Shown here: one piece after another, positions 27,160 to 37,000 of the stretch
Numbering within the stretch: position 1 is the stretch's first letter
Layout: each line of letters opens with the position of its first letter
NCBI GenBank assembly: GCA_033762255.1
Contig: JANRLT010000015.1
Coordinates: 21,070 to 85,069, forward strand
DNA from: Pirellulales bacterium
GTDB taxonomy: Bacteria > Planctomycetota > Planctomycetia > Pirellulales > JALHPA01
Direction: 5' to 3'
DNA length: 64,000 nucleotides
Made by a program: the position numbers and the translations under genes
The notes under the pieces: generated by a model
Seen by the model: the letters and a program-made list of their open reading frames with translations, nothing else
Database searches by the model: none
What the model was told of the DNA's origin: nothing

Positions 27160-28644
27160 ATGCACGTTTTGGCCGCCGATACCATCGCCGCGACTGCATC
27201 GGCGCCTGGCGTCTCGGTGCGGGGTATTATCCGGCTCAGCGGCCCGCGGTTGCCTGCGGTTTTACGCCAATTTCTATTAGCGGGCGGGGTGGCTGCCCCT
27301 TTTGATCCCTGGCCCGGTTCCCCACGAGCTTATCCTCTTTTATGGCAAGTCTTTACCCCGCAGGGAGATGCATTGTCGCCATCCCCCTTGGCAAAGCTTC
27401 CCACGGTCCCATTGCTGGTGTATTTGTGGCCCACGGGGCGTAGTTATACTGGCCAGCCTTTGTGCGAACTGCATTTTCCCGGCAGTCCCGCGCTAGGGGC
27501 CATCTTATTAAAGTATGTCCTGGCGGCGGGAGCCCGGCTGGCCCAGCCGGGGGAATTCACCCTCCGCGCGTTTCTAGCCGGAAAACTCGATCTGCTGCAA
27601 GCGGAAGCGGTGCTGGGCGTCATCGACGCCGCGGGGGAACAACCCCTGCGAACGGCGCTCCGTCAATTGGCCGGAGGGGTGTCGCGGCCCTTAGAGGAAT
27701 TACGGCAAAACTTACTAAATCTCTTGGCGGATTTGGAGGCGGGGTTGGACTTTGTGGACGAAGATTTGCAGTTTATCTCTAATGATCGAATTCTAGCTGA
27801 ACTACAGTCCGCCGAAACTCTACTAGCACTGTTAGGCCGGCAATTGCGCACCCGGGCGAATCCCGCCGAGTTGCCGCAAGTGGTGCTCTATGGCCGACCC
27901 AACGCCGGAAAAAGCCAACTATTTAACGCTTTGGCGGGTCAAGCGGCGGCAATCGTCTCGCCTTTGGCGGGGACCACGCGGGACTACCTGCGGGCAGAGG
28001 TGGATTGTGCGGGAACGCGCGTGGAACTGATTGATACGGCGGGTCTAGAGACTGTGGAAGCCCCCGATCAGTTCCAAGCGTCACGGGATGTATCAGATTG
28101 CCACACCGGGGCAGTAGCGGGGGATAACTCCCAAAATGCAAAAATTAGTGTCGCGGCCCAGGGGTTTACCCTCGATCAATTGCATACCGCCGATTTGTGT
28201 CTGCTTTGTCTGGATTTATCCCAGCCGCTCACCCCCCGCGATGAACAGGAACTAGCCCATCTAACCGACAATTTCCGGGGTCGGACCTTTGTGGTAGGGA
28301 CCAAGGCGGATTTGCCGCGGCAACTGCGAGGCGAAGAGAGCTGGCTGCCGACCAGTGGCATGACCGGCCAAGGGCTGCCGGAATTGCGGGCCGCCATTCG
28401 AGAGGCCCTGGGGGAGCAACCCGCCTCGGTGGTGGGGGCGACCGCGGTTCGCTGCGAAGAGACGCTAAGGGGGTGCCAGGGGCATATTTCCAGCGCGCGG
28501 CAACTGGCCCAAACCCAGGCCGGCGAGGAATTACTGGCCGCGGAAGTTCGGGCCGCGCTCGACGAATTGGGCCAGATGACCGGCGCTATCTATACCGAGG
28601 ATTTGCTGGACCGGATTTTTAGCCGTTTTTGCATTGGCAAATGA
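27160..28644 (+). CDS. mnmE: tRNA modification GTPase MnmE
   Basis: A 494-aa GTPase that, with MnmG, installs cmnm5U at the wobble base of tRNAs. ATG 27160 (MHVLAADTIAATASAPGVSV) gives the conserved N-terminus. The G domain shows GRPNAGKSQLF (P-loop, about residue 240), AGTTRDYL, DTAGLE and GTKADL. The C-terminus is the invariant FCIGK that acts in the modification reaction. Between DTAGLE and ADLCLLCLDL there is an atypical stretch of about 45 residues (296-340), longer than the usual short switch region, and the Arg commonly after DTAGL is Glu. It follows yidC by 53 bp, the common yidC-mnmE neighbourhood. Confidence 0.95.
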   Translation: MHVLAADTIAATASAPGVSVRGIIRLSGPRLPAVLRQFLLAGGVAAPFDPWPGSPRAYPLLWQVFTPQGDALSPSPLAKLPTVPLLVYLWPTGRSYTGQPLCELHFPGSPALGAILLKYVLAAGARLAQPGEFTLRAFLAGKLDLLQAEAVLGVIDAAGEQPLRTALRQLAGGVSRPLEELRQNLLNLLADLEAGLDFVDEDLQFISNDRILAELQSAETLLALLGRQLRTRANPAELPQVVLYGRPNAGKSQLFNALAGQAAAIVSPLAGTTRDYLRAEVDCAGTRVELIDTAGLETVEAPDQFQASRDVSDCHTGAVAGDNSQNAKISVAAQGFTLDQLHTADLCLLCLDLSQPLTPRDEQELAHLTDNFRGRTFVVGTKADLPRQLRGEESWLPTSGMTGQGLPELRAAIREALGEQPASVVGATAVRCEETLRGCQGHISSARQLAQTQAGEELLAAEVRAALDELGQMTGAIYTEDLLDRIFSRFCIGK

Positions 28645-28963
28645 GACGTGTTTCTTACTGATTCTTGGTGGAATTCCACTAGTTGGGTGGGGAAATGGAA
28701 GGGAAATGGCTGATCATGGCTCCAGGGGTAGCAAAATCGCCTGGAGGCTTCCTGCCATAAATCGCTGGGAAATAAAAGCGAGTGTCCGCTACGACGCTAG
28801 CCAGGAGGGGTTACTTCACGCATTTCGAGGCCGCGCCTTCCATTGGGGTGACAAGCTCCATGCGAGGGGTGTTGAGTGAGGATTTCGAGTGATTCGAGTA
28901 TTGCGTCTATTTCGATTCTGTGGTAGAATTCCTTTTGTTGGGCCTAAAAAGAGGAGGATAACC
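28645..28963. other. Intergenic gap with TA-operon promoter
   Basis: 319 bp between mnmE and the excisionase-like antitoxin gene. Apart from the promoter, direct repeats and ribosome binding site near its right end, nothing gene-like was seen. Confidence 0.5.
28884..28957 (+). promoter_or_regulatory. Promoter, direct repeats and RBS of excisionase/PIN operon
   Basis: TTGCGT (28901-28906) and TAGAAT (28924-28929) are separated by exactly 17 bp, a good sigma70-type promoter. Immediately upstream, TTCGAGT occurs twice with 9-bp spacing (28884-28890 and 28893-28899) and could be the antitoxin's operator. GAGGAGG (28951-28957) is a strong ribosome binding site 6 bp before the ATG. Seen in sequence; regulation is inferred. 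Confidence 0.55.
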
Positions 28964-29431
28964 ATGTCCACGTTAATCCCGGAGAACTTCGAGACTGTTG
29001 CCCCCAGTGAGGCCGATGCTTTACTGGCCCGCGAGTCGAGCCGTCTGTTGTCCACCCGCAAACTTGGCAAGCGTTCCAGCATCCGACTCTGCCTTGATGA
29101 TGGCGACGAGGGCGAAGCGGTAGTCGTGCCCACATCCGCCGTGCGGCTGTTCTTACACCTTCTTACGGAAATGTCCCAAGGCAACTCCGTATGCCTGATT
29201 CCAATCCACGCGGAACTCACGACCCAGCAAGCGGCTGACCTGCTCAACGTCTCCCGGCCCTATGTGGTCAAGCTGCTCGACGAGGGTAAGATTCCGTCCC
29301 GCTCCGTCGGAAAGTATCGCCGTGTGCGCTTTGATGACCTGATGGCCTACAAGCGGAAGGAGGACGATGCGCGAGCCAAGATCGCGGATGACCTCACGGC
29401 CTTGTCCCAAGAACTGGGGATGTATGACTGA
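28964..29431 (+). CDS. Excisionase-family DNA-binding antitoxin
   Basis: A 155-aa protein with a MerR/excisionase-type helix-turn-helix: LTTQQAADLLNVSRPYVVKL followed by LDEGKIPSRSVGKYRRVRFD, at about residues 88-125. The N-terminal half (NFETVAPSEADALLARESSR) resembles the dimerisation region of antitoxins that accompany PIN toxins, and the C-terminal tail (DDARAKIADDLTALSQELGM) is the likely toxin-neutralising helix. It starts at ATG 28964 behind a strong ribosome binding site. Its stop TGA overlaps the toxin's ATG by one base, so translation is coupled. It is expected to repress its own promoter. Confidence 0.82.
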   Translation: MSTLIPENFETVAPSEADALLARESSRLLSTRKLGKRSSIRLCLDDGDEGEAVVVPTSAVRLFLHLLTEMSQGNSVCLIPIHAELTTQQAADLLNVSRPYVVKLLDEGKIPSRSVGKYRRVRFDDLMAYKRKEDDARAKIADDLTALSQELGMYD

Positions 29432-30003
29432 TGCAGCACCCCGTTATCGCTCTGTGCGATGCGAACGTCTTATACCCGGCAGCGCTGCGCGACTTGTTTG
29501 TACGGCTGTCGTTAGCGGGATTGGTGGCTTTTCGTTGCACGGATCGGATCCATGAGGAATGGATGCGAAACGTGATTCAAAACTACCCCGACATTACCCG
29601 CGAGAAGGTCGAGCGGGTTCGCGATCTGATGAACTTGGCCATTCCCAGCGGGATGGTGACGGGATACGAAGACCTGATAGATTCCCTGACCTTGCCCGAC
29701 CCCGACGACCGCCACGTCCTCGCGGCGGCGATACGGGCGAATGCCGAAGTCATTATCACTTTCAACCTGAAGGACTTCCCGGCCACGGTCCTAGCCAGCA
29801 ACAACATCGAAGCGCAGCACCCGGACGAATTTCTGGTGTCATTGTTCATGGCCGCTCCTGGTCCAGTTTGCGGTGCCGTCAAACGGCAGCGGGAGGGACT
29901 GCGAAACCCGCCTAAGTCCGCTGTGGAATTGCTCGCCACGTTGGAGAGCCAGGGCTTGGTCCAGACGGTCAGCCAGTTGCGGCAATTCGCTGGTTTGCTG
30001 TGA
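29431..30003 (+). CDS. PIN-domain toxin (putative ribonuclease)
   Basis: A 190-aa PIN-fold protein. The acidic metal site can be traced as Asp in ALCDANVLYPAALRDL (about residue 9), Glu in HEEWMRNVIQNY (about 41), and Asp-Asp in LPDPDDRHVLAAAIRANAEV (about 90) with a further Asp in TFNLKDFP. These are the positions that bind Mg or Mn in PIN ribonucleases. Family members cleave RNA, and the excisionase-like neighbour would neutralise it. The frame is intact and full length, unlike the two other damaged toxins in this window. The C-terminal 50 residues are an extra helical region. Confidence 0.85.
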   Translation: MQHPVIALCDANVLYPAALRDLFVRLSLAGLVAFRCTDRIHEEWMRNVIQNYPDITREKVERVRDLMNLAIPSGMVTGYEDLIDSLTLPDPDDRHVLAAAIRANAEVIITFNLKDFPATVLASNNIEAQHPDEFLVSLFMAAPGPVCGAVKRQREGLRNPPKSAVELLATLESQGLVQTVSQLRQFAGLL

Positions 30004-30384
30004 ACTTTTGACTCCGCGGAACCCAATTTCGGGCCGGAAGGGATATTGCTATATACTATGCAAAATCGGCGACCCTAGCATTCGCCCTTTGAGCCATGGA
30101 CTTCAAGCATTACTATCCACTCCGCGTAAATCAGCCCAATCCGCTATTTTTGTCTTCCTAGCTGACCTTGGCTGTGGCGGATCACATCCGCCCTACGGGG
30201 AATGCTAGCACGCTCTCTCTGATCGCTCTTGGCCGGTTGGCGGATTTCCGCTACAGTCTCGGCCCAGAGATTCTGTTTTCTGGCAAATTACCCTAGCCAT
30301 GGTGACTGCGGGGGCAAGCTAGCCCAAGCTGTCGCTTTTCGGCCAGGAAATTTCCTTTCCCTTTTCCCAATCAAAATTATCGCC
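30004..30384. other. Intergenic gap with small palindrome
   Basis: 381 bp after the PIN toxin gene. The only structure noted is GGCGGATcacATCCGCC (30177-30192), a 7-bp perfect stem without a T-run. An open frame from 30229 into the glycosyltransferase gene is not protein-like before ATG 30385. Confidence 0.5.
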
Positions 30385-32070
30385 ATGTCTCCCAATTCTC
30401 CCGTGCAGCGATTGACCGTGGCTGTGATCGTTCGCGATGCCGAAAGCGCCTTGGCGGCGACGCTGGATTCCGTGCGGGAACTGGCGGATGAGATCGTCGT
30501 GGTCGATACCGGTTCGCGGGATCGAACGCTGGAAATCGCCCGCCGTCGCGCGACCAAAGTGTGCGAATTCCCCTGGTGTGATGATTTTTCCGCGGCCCGC
30601 AACGCCGCCTGGCCGCTCATGACGGGGGATTGGGTGTTGTGGCTGGACGCGGGCGAAACCGTGTCCGCGGAATCCGCGGCCCAGATTCGCCAATTTGTGG
30701 ATAGGCAGGCGCGGCCGGAATGTGGGTATTTGCTGCTCATTCAAATTTCCGCCGCGGCGGCGTCGCTCGCCGCAACGACTGATTTGACACAGCCGGAACT
30801 TGCCGCCAATTATGAACAAGCCGCCCGATTGCGGTTACTCCCCCGTCGTGGCGATTTGCGCTATGTCGGTTTGGTGCGCGAGCAAATCCATTTTGACGCG
30901 CAGCGGGGAATGCTGGAAGTCTGCGTCGCTCCGGGGATCATTCAGCGTCAATCCGCCCCCAACGAATCTCAATTACGGCAGGCCCGCGCCGCGCGGAACT
31001 TGCGCTTGGCCGAACGGGAAGACCGCCAAACGGGAGCCAGCGCCCGGCTCGAATTGGTCCGGGGGGACGCCTATCTGGTCCAGGGCCAGCCCGAGCAAGC
31101 GCGGTTGGCCTATCGTCGCGGTGTCGAACTGGCCGAGCGCGGCAGCGCGGAAATGCTAGAGGCTTATTATGGTTGGCTAACCGCCTGTGATGAAATTTCC
31201 ACGGCCAAGGACGAACAACTGGCCGTGGCGGCCGCCGCGCTCGAGATCTTTCCCCTGGATGCCCAATTGCACTGCGCGGTGGGGACTTATTTGCTGGCGC
31301 GGGGCCGGGCGGATTTGGCGGCCAGGTCCTTTCAAATGGCCGCGGAACATGGCCAAATCAATTTGGAAACCTGGCACCTGGTCGGTTTGGCCGAAATTTC
31401 CGCCAGTTGTTGGGCTAAAGCCCTGGAAATGCTGGGCCAGACGGAACAGGCGTTAAAGCTGCTCGAACGGTTGGCTTTATCGGAAGACGCGTCGGAACGG
31501 CTCTTGAGGCAACTGTTGGATTTTTATATCGCCCGTGATCGTCGGCAAGCGGCGCTAGAGCTGGTGCGTCGCCTGCCGATGGAGCTATCCGCGCGGGAAC
31601 TACTGCGAACCGTGGTGCGGGGCGCATGCCTGGCCGCCCAGGGAAATTTTGCCGCGGCGCTTCCATTTTTGCGCGCCGCGTATGATGGGGGGTGCCGGGA
31701 AAATCTGTGCTATGTCTGGCTGGCAAACTGCCTGCAAGAACTGGGGCTGCATGGGGAGGTGTCTCCAATATTGGCGGATTGGCAACGGCACTGGCCCCGC
31801 TCGGCGGAATATCGCCGGAAAGTGCGCGAAAGCGGCGCGCGTGTCATGGCCACCCCCGTGGCGCCCCGGGTGGGCGGGACACCGCCCGCGGAAAATACCC
31901 GGCAACAGCGAGTATTTCGGCATGATCCCCTTCCCCTGGCAACCGGGCCTGCGCCTTTTTCCCCCCCATTGGCCCTGCCAACGGCGGGAAGCGCCGCGCA
32001 ATATTTGACCATGGGGAATCAGCTTTACCCCGCCGAGGGGATGGCGTTTCAGCAATTTGCCCTTTCTTAA
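30385..32070 (+). CDS. GT2-like glycosyltransferase with TPR region
   Basis: A 561-aa protein. Residues 8-100 form the start of a GT-A family 2 fold: LTVAVIVRDAESALAATLDS, then EIVVVDTGSRDRTLEIARR and CDDFSAARNAAW. The metal site expected as LDADE reads WVLWLDAGE near residue 86, so the second acidic residue of the DxD motif is missing. Residues about 200-480 are helical and fit tetratricopeptide repeats (ARLAYRRGVELAERGSAEML, AARSFQMAAEHGQ). The C-terminus is Pro-rich and disordered. Proteins of this layout are common in planctomycetes, and some relatives (SunS type) glycosylate peptides. Activity is uncertain because of the altered motif. Confidence 0.75.
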   Translation: MSPNSPVQRLTVAVIVRDAESALAATLDSVRELADEIVVVDTGSRDRTLEIARRRATKVCEFPWCDDFSAARNAAWPLMTGDWVLWLDAGETVSAESAAQIRQFVDRQARPECGYLLLIQISAAAASLAATTDLTQPELAANYEQAARLRLLPRRGDLRYVGLVREQIHFDAQRGMLEVCVAPGIIQRQSAPNESQLRQARAARNLRLAEREDRQTGASARLELVRGDAYLVQGQPEQARLAYRRGVELAERGSAEMLEAYYGWLTACDEISTAKDEQLAVAAAALEIFPLDAQLHCAVGTYLLARGRADLAARSFQMAAEHGQINLETWHLVGLAEISASCWAKALEMLGQTEQALKLLERLALSEDASERLLRQLLDFYIARDRRQAALELVRRLPMELSARELLRTVVRGACLAAQGNFAAALPFLRAAYDGGCRENLCYVWLANCLQELGLHGEVSPILADWQRHWPRSAEYRRKVRESGARVMATPVAPRVGGTPPAENTRQQRVFRHDPLPLATGPAPFSPPLALPTAGSAAQYLTMGNQLYPAEGMAFQQFALS

Positions 32071-32394
32071 TCGGTTTTTCACGCATCATCCCGACAATTT
32101 GCCAATGATGGTTCCATGGGAGGGAAGAATTACGGGATGGGAGGAACGCCGTTGCAGGACTGGTCCGACACGTTGCCAACGTCCAGCGTCCCTCCTGGCA
32201 TGGGTCCATCTACTGCAAACACTCAACCGAATCTGAAAATTTGGGCGCGCGAACGGGCTACTCCCCCAGCTGATCGAGTAAAACTGCTCCTTGACAAATA
32301 ACGTTGGGCTTTTTAACACTACAAGGGTGCCGCTGGGGACGTCCTATCGCGTTTCCAGCATTTTTTTCATGTTGGCGTTTAATCGGAATCCCTT
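32071..32394. other. Intergenic gap before acidic protein gene
   Basis: 324 bp without a convincing gene; a short open frame at 32116-32301 is compositionally unremarkable and has no ribosome binding site. No RNA gene or clear promoter seen. Confidence 0.4.
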
Positions 32395-32784
32395 ATGTCT
32401 GTCAAGTTATTAGATATCCCCCCGATTTTCACGGCGGATGGGCAAGCGGGGAGTCCCCCTGTCCCCGGAATCGGCGGCCAAATCCGCTGGCACGCCATTA
32501 GCGCCGAAGAGGATGATGACGAAACCGACGATGACGATGGGGATGATGACGACGACGACGATGATGACGATTTGGATGACGATGTCCTGCCCGGAGAAGA
32601 GCCCCTGACCGTGGAGGACGACGAGTTTTTTGATGAGGATGACTTTGACGACGACTTCGACGATGACTTTGAAGAAGAGTATGAGGAATTAGAGGCCGAC
32701 TTTGACGATGCCGAAGTTGATGAAAAAGAATCTGGCGGTGAAGGGGACGATGAAAGCATGGAATTTGCCGATGATGATTTTTAG
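32395..32784 (+). CDS. Hyper-acidic low-complexity protein
   Basis: A 129-aa protein whose first 38 residues are ordinary (MSVKLLDIPPIFTADGQAGS, ending GQIRWHAISAEE). The remaining 90 are almost entirely Asp and Glu with scattered Phe, Val and Tyr, ending FADDDF. There is no signal peptide. It is probably disordered and could bind cations, basic proteins or ribosomal components; this is speculation. Coding is supported by the codon pattern (GAC/GAT mixing at third positions) and by its place at the head of three small same-strand genes. The Ser-rich frame on the other strand is a shadow. Confidence 0.72.
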   Translation: MSVKLLDIPPIFTADGQAGSPPVPGIGGQIRWHAISAEEDDDETDDDDGDDDDDDDDDDLDDDVLPGEEPLTVEDDEFFDEDDFDDDFDDDFEEEYEELEADFDDAEVDEKESGGEGDDESMEFADDDF

Positions 32785-32844
32785 CGTCCAGGGGCGCGAA
32801 TCCGCCGCGGCTGGTCGGAACGCTATCGCAAAAAGGACTTTGCC

Positions 32845-33279
32845 ATGAATAAACCCTTCAATTGCCAACCCCCGGTTTGCTCCAAATCCCCCGCGCGCTG
32901 GATTGGCGAATTGGACGAGAGCGAGTTTGAAATTCAGTTTTACCAGCAAATTCTGGAAAAACAGCCAAATGATGTGCTGGTGTTACGTCAGTTGGGTGAG
33001 CAACTGGCCAAAACCGGCAAAGTGGCCAAGACGCTCGAACTGGACCTCCGCCTGGTCAAATTACGCCCCCGGGACGAAGTCGCCCGTTATAATCTCGCCT
33101 GCAGCCTGGCAAAAATGGGCCAATGCGACCAGGCCATCGCCGAATTGGCCGTTTCGCTGGAACTGGGGTATGCCGATTGGGAACATATCGAGTCCGACGT
33201 CGACCTGGACAATCTTCGGGGGTTAGGCGGTTTCCGGCGGTTGTTAACATCCTGGAAAAAGACGCTGCCACGCTCCTAA
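32845..33279 (+). CDS. TPR-repeat protein
   Basis: A 144-aa soluble protein with two to three tetratricopeptide units between residues 30 and 110 (QFYQQILEKQPNDVLVLRQL, ELDLRLVKLRPRDEVARYNL, ACSLAKMGQCDQAIAELAVS). A C-terminal segment DVDLDNLRGLGGFRRLL has the form often found after TPRs in planctomycete proteins. It lies 60 bp after the acidic protein gene and 68 bp before the lipoprotein gene, so the three may be cotranscribed. The binding partner is unknown; the acidic neighbour is one candidate by context only. Confidence 0.8.
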   Translation: MNKPFNCQPPVCSKSPARWIGELDESEFEIQFYQQILEKQPNDVLVLRQLGEQLAKTGKVAKTLELDLRLVKLRPRDEVARYNLACSLAKMGQCDQAIAELAVSLELGYADWEHIESDVDLDNLRGLGGFRRLLTSWKKTLPRS

Positions 33280-33347
33280 GTGGTTCGATTTTTTGTTGGT
33301 TATAGATCTTTTTTGTTATCTCCCACCCCGCGCAAACGAGGATATCG

Positions 33348-33863
33348 ATGAGCTGGCAAAATAGGCATGGGCTCTGGTTCTTGGGCATGGGGTTGGTGGC
33401 GCTGCTAATGGGAGGGTGCGGATCCGCCGGAGAAACGCTAGCCACGCGGCAACTCGAGCAGGTGGAGAAATTGGTGAGCATTACCAAAACAATCCAAGAT
33501 GACGCCACGGCCAAGAAAGCCATCGCCGAATTACAACCCGTAATGCGCGCCATCCGCGACACTCAGGCGGAGTTTGACAAGCTCGACTTATCGAGCGAGG
33601 AAAAGCTGAAACTGCGCAATAAGTATCAAGAAAACCCCACCCTGACCGTCAAGCTGCAGCAAGAAGCGGTCCGACTGGGGCATTTACCCCTGGCCGAGGA
33701 GAATGTGCGCACCCTGGTGGGGCTGTTACTCAATAAAGAGCTTTCAGTAACAACAACGGAAAACGGGACACCGAGCGCAGCGACGGGTAACGAAAAGTCA
33801 AGCGCCGCAACGGTTGACGGGGAATCGAGCACCCCCGCGGGAAAAGCTGAAAAATCAGAATAA
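33348..33863 (+). CDS. Small lipoprotein
   Basis: A 171-aa protein with a lipoprotein signal: a basic start (MSWQNRHG), a hydrophobic core (LWFLGMGLVALLM) and the lipobox GGC, with the modified Cys near residue 24. The mature part is helical and charged (LEQVEKLVSITKTIQDDATA) and may be a coiled coil. The last 40 residues are Thr/Ser/Ala/Glu-rich and disordered. The ribosome binding site GAGG lies 6 bp before ATG. Family not recognised. Confidence 0.75.
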   Translation: MSWQNRHGLWFLGMGLVALLMGGCGSAGETLATRQLEQVEKLVSITKTIQDDATAKKAIAELQPVMRAIRDTQAEFDKLDLSSEEKLKLRNKYQENPTLTVKLQQEAVRLGHLPLAEENVRTLVGLLLNKELSVTTTENGTPSAATGNEKSSAATVDGESSTPAGKAEKSE

Positions 33864-34067
33864 AAAAAGTGCTAAATTCAATTCCGCCCGCGCTTCCTAA
33901 ATGAATTCTTATTTGGCGTGATTTTTACCGATCCGCCGGGATAGAGCCACTACCGTGGCAAGCGGGGCCACTTCTGTCAAAGTGGGAAATAAAGTAAAAT
34001 AAGCTCTTTATACTCCTGGTAGGGGGACTAGGAGCCTCGATGATCAATTTTGCGGTAGGTTGGCCAC

Positions 34068-37000
34068 ATGTTTGCAGCGGTGCCCGGTCAGATTCGCTTT
34101 CCTGAATTGGAAGAACGCATTGGCGAATTTTGGAAATCGAACCAAATCTACCAGCAATCCCTGGCCAACCGGGCGGGCGCGCCCCGTTTTGTCTTTTTTG
34201 AAGGCCCCCCTACGGCCAACGGCATGCCGCATCCCGGGCACTGCCTGACCCGCGCGATCAAGGACCTGTACCCCCGCTACAAGACCATGCGCGGGTTTCT
34301 GTGCGAACGCAAAGCCGGCTGGGACACGCATGGCCTGCCGGTGGAGGTGGAAGTTTGCAAAGAACTGGGCATCCACAGTAAGGAAGAGATCGAAGCCTTT
34401 GGCATTGAGCCGTTCATTCACAAGTGCCAGGCCAGCGTCTGGCGGTACATGCAGCAGTGGGAACGCCTGACGGAGCGGCTGGGCTTTTGGGTCGATCTCC
34501 GCCAAGCGTACGTGACCTACCATCAAACCTTTGTCGAAAGTGTTTGGTGGTCGCTCAAGCAACTCTTTGAGCGGGGGCTGCTATACCAGGGACACAAGAT
34601 CGTCTGGTGGTGGGCCCAGGGGGGGACCGCGCTCAGTAGCGGCGAAGTGGGCCAGGGGTACCGCCAAGTCGCCGACCCCAGCGTGTATGTCAAGTTCCCC
34701 ATCGTCATGGACGACCGCGCGCGGGAATTGGGCATTCCCGAGGGGACCAGCTTGCTGGTCTGGACGACAACCCCCTGGACGCTGCCCAGCAATCAATTCG
34801 CGGCGGTGAATCCGGAGTTGGAATATGTGGTCGTGGTTGATTCCAGGCAACCAGGCCAGCCGCTTTTAGTGGCGGAGTCGCTGCGGGAAGCATTGGCCGA
34901 TAAATTCAAGTCCGAATTTCAGATCACGTCCCGATACTCTGGCACACAGTTAGTTGGCCTGTGCTATTTGCCACCATTTGATATTTATATCAACAGAAAT
35001 GATTCTAGGGAAAGTAACTCGGCGGATAACTACTCTCGCAAGACGCTGGCTTGGAAGCTCGTTGCGGCGGACTTTGTCACCACCGACAGCGGCTCCGGCG
35101 CGGTCCATATTGCCCCCGCGTTTGGCGAAGTTGACTTTCAAGTTCTCTTGGAGGAGCAATCCCGGGCAAAGAATGGCTCCGGACCCCAGTTAATCAACTG
35201 CGTCGGCCCCGATGGCAAATTCACCGCCGAAGGCCCCGACTATTGTCGCGGCCGCTGGGTGAAGGACTGCGATCGGGACATCATTCGCGATCTCAAATCG
35301 CGCGGTCTGCTCGTGCATCAAGAGCAATACCTGCATGACTACCCCTTTTGCTGGCGGGCCGAAAACGACCCCCTGATCCAGTATCCGCGGCGGAGTTGGT
35401 TTATTCGCACATCCCAGTTCAAGGACCAAATGCTGGCCAACAACGCCCAGATCAATTGGCTGCCGGAACATATCCGCGACGGGCGGTTTGGCAACTTTTT
35501 GGCCACCAATGTCGATTGGGCCTTATCCCGTGAACGCTACTGGGGCACGCCGCTGCCGATCTGGGTCTGTGATGCAACAGGCCAGATGGAAGCCGTTTGC
35601 AATTATGCCGAATTGCTCTCTAAGCCTGGTGTGACAGGGACCGAAGTTTGGGAACAGGCCGTTGCCGCCGCGCGCGCGGCAGGGCAGGAACTGGTGGAGG
35701 ACCTAAAAGTTCACAAGCCGTATATCGACGCCATCACTTACGATTCCCCCTTTGCCACCGGGCCGGATGGACTGCCCGCGCGGATGCGCCGCGTGCCGGA
35801 TGTGATCGATTGCTGGTATGACAGCGGGGCGATGCCCTTTGCCCAATGGGGTTATCAGGGGGAAGCGGGGGGAACGAGCGGCGGGGAAGGGGCCGCTGCG
35901 GCGGCCCGTGAAAAATTTCACCAGCAGTTTCCCGCCGACTTTATTAGCGAGGCGATCGACCAGACCCGCGGTTGGTTTTATAGCCAATTGGCCATTAGCA
36001 CGCTCCTCTTTGGCGAAAAACCCGCAAATGCTGGCCAAACCCCCGCCCGGCAGTTTGACCCCCAGCGCGACGCGCCGCAGACCCAATATCCTAAGGCTCC
36101 TTCAGCCAGTGCGCTCGCGACGGGATTTGCTCCAACCTATCCGCACCCTTTTAAAAACTGCATCGTGCTGGGCCTGATGCTAGGGGAGGATGGGCAAAAA
36201 ATGTCCAAGAGCAAGCGGAACTACCGCGAGCCCAACGAGATTTTTGACAAATACGGAGCGGACGCCTTGCGCTGGTATTTTTACGCCACGCAGCCCCCCT
36301 GGACGACGATCCGTTACAGCGAGCAAGCGATCAAGGAAAGCGTTCCGGACTTTTTATTACGGCTCTGGAATGTGTATAGCTTTTTTGTGATCTATGCCAA
36401 TATCGACGGCTTTGATCCAGCCGCGCGGCTCTTGGGCGATGTGGCGCAGCTCGAGCCGGATATTTTACGGACGGCGCGGGGTTACCGACCGATCAGCCAG
36501 CGAAACGAACTGGACCGCTGGATCTGTAGTGAATTGCACCGGACGGCGGCGGGGGTGATCGCGCGCATGGACCAATATGATAATTTTGGCGCATGCGGCC
36601 TGTTAAAGGAATTTGTGGACGCGCTGTCCAATTGGTATGTGCGCCGCAGCCGGGACCGCTTTTGGAGTAATGACAAGGAATCGCCCGAAAAGCTGGACGC
36701 CTATTGGACCCTGTATGAGTCGCTGTTGACCGCGGCCAAGTTGATCGCGCCGTTTACGCCGTTTCTGGCCGAGGAATTGTGGCAAAAGCTGGCCGCGGAA
36801 CCATTTGGCAACCGCGCGGTGGAGAGTGTGCATCTGTGCGATTATCCCACCGGCGAAGCGGATTTTATAGACGAAGCCTTATCCCTGCGGATGAATCTGG
36901 TGCGGGAAATCGCCTCCCTAGGCCGGGCCGCGCGGGGGAGCGCAAAGCTAAAAGTCCGCCAACCGCTGGCCAAGGTGGAGGTTGTCCTGGCCGATCCGGC

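Noticed and set aside
32379..32759. Ser/Lys-rich 126-codon frame opposite the acidic protein
   Set aside because: It is the antisense shadow of the Asp/Glu repeat codons, with no ribosome binding site or independent support.
33864..34067. Possible T-box or other leader upstream of ileS
   Set aside because: No T-box consensus, specifier loop or terminator helix could be found; planctomycetes are not known to use T-boxes.
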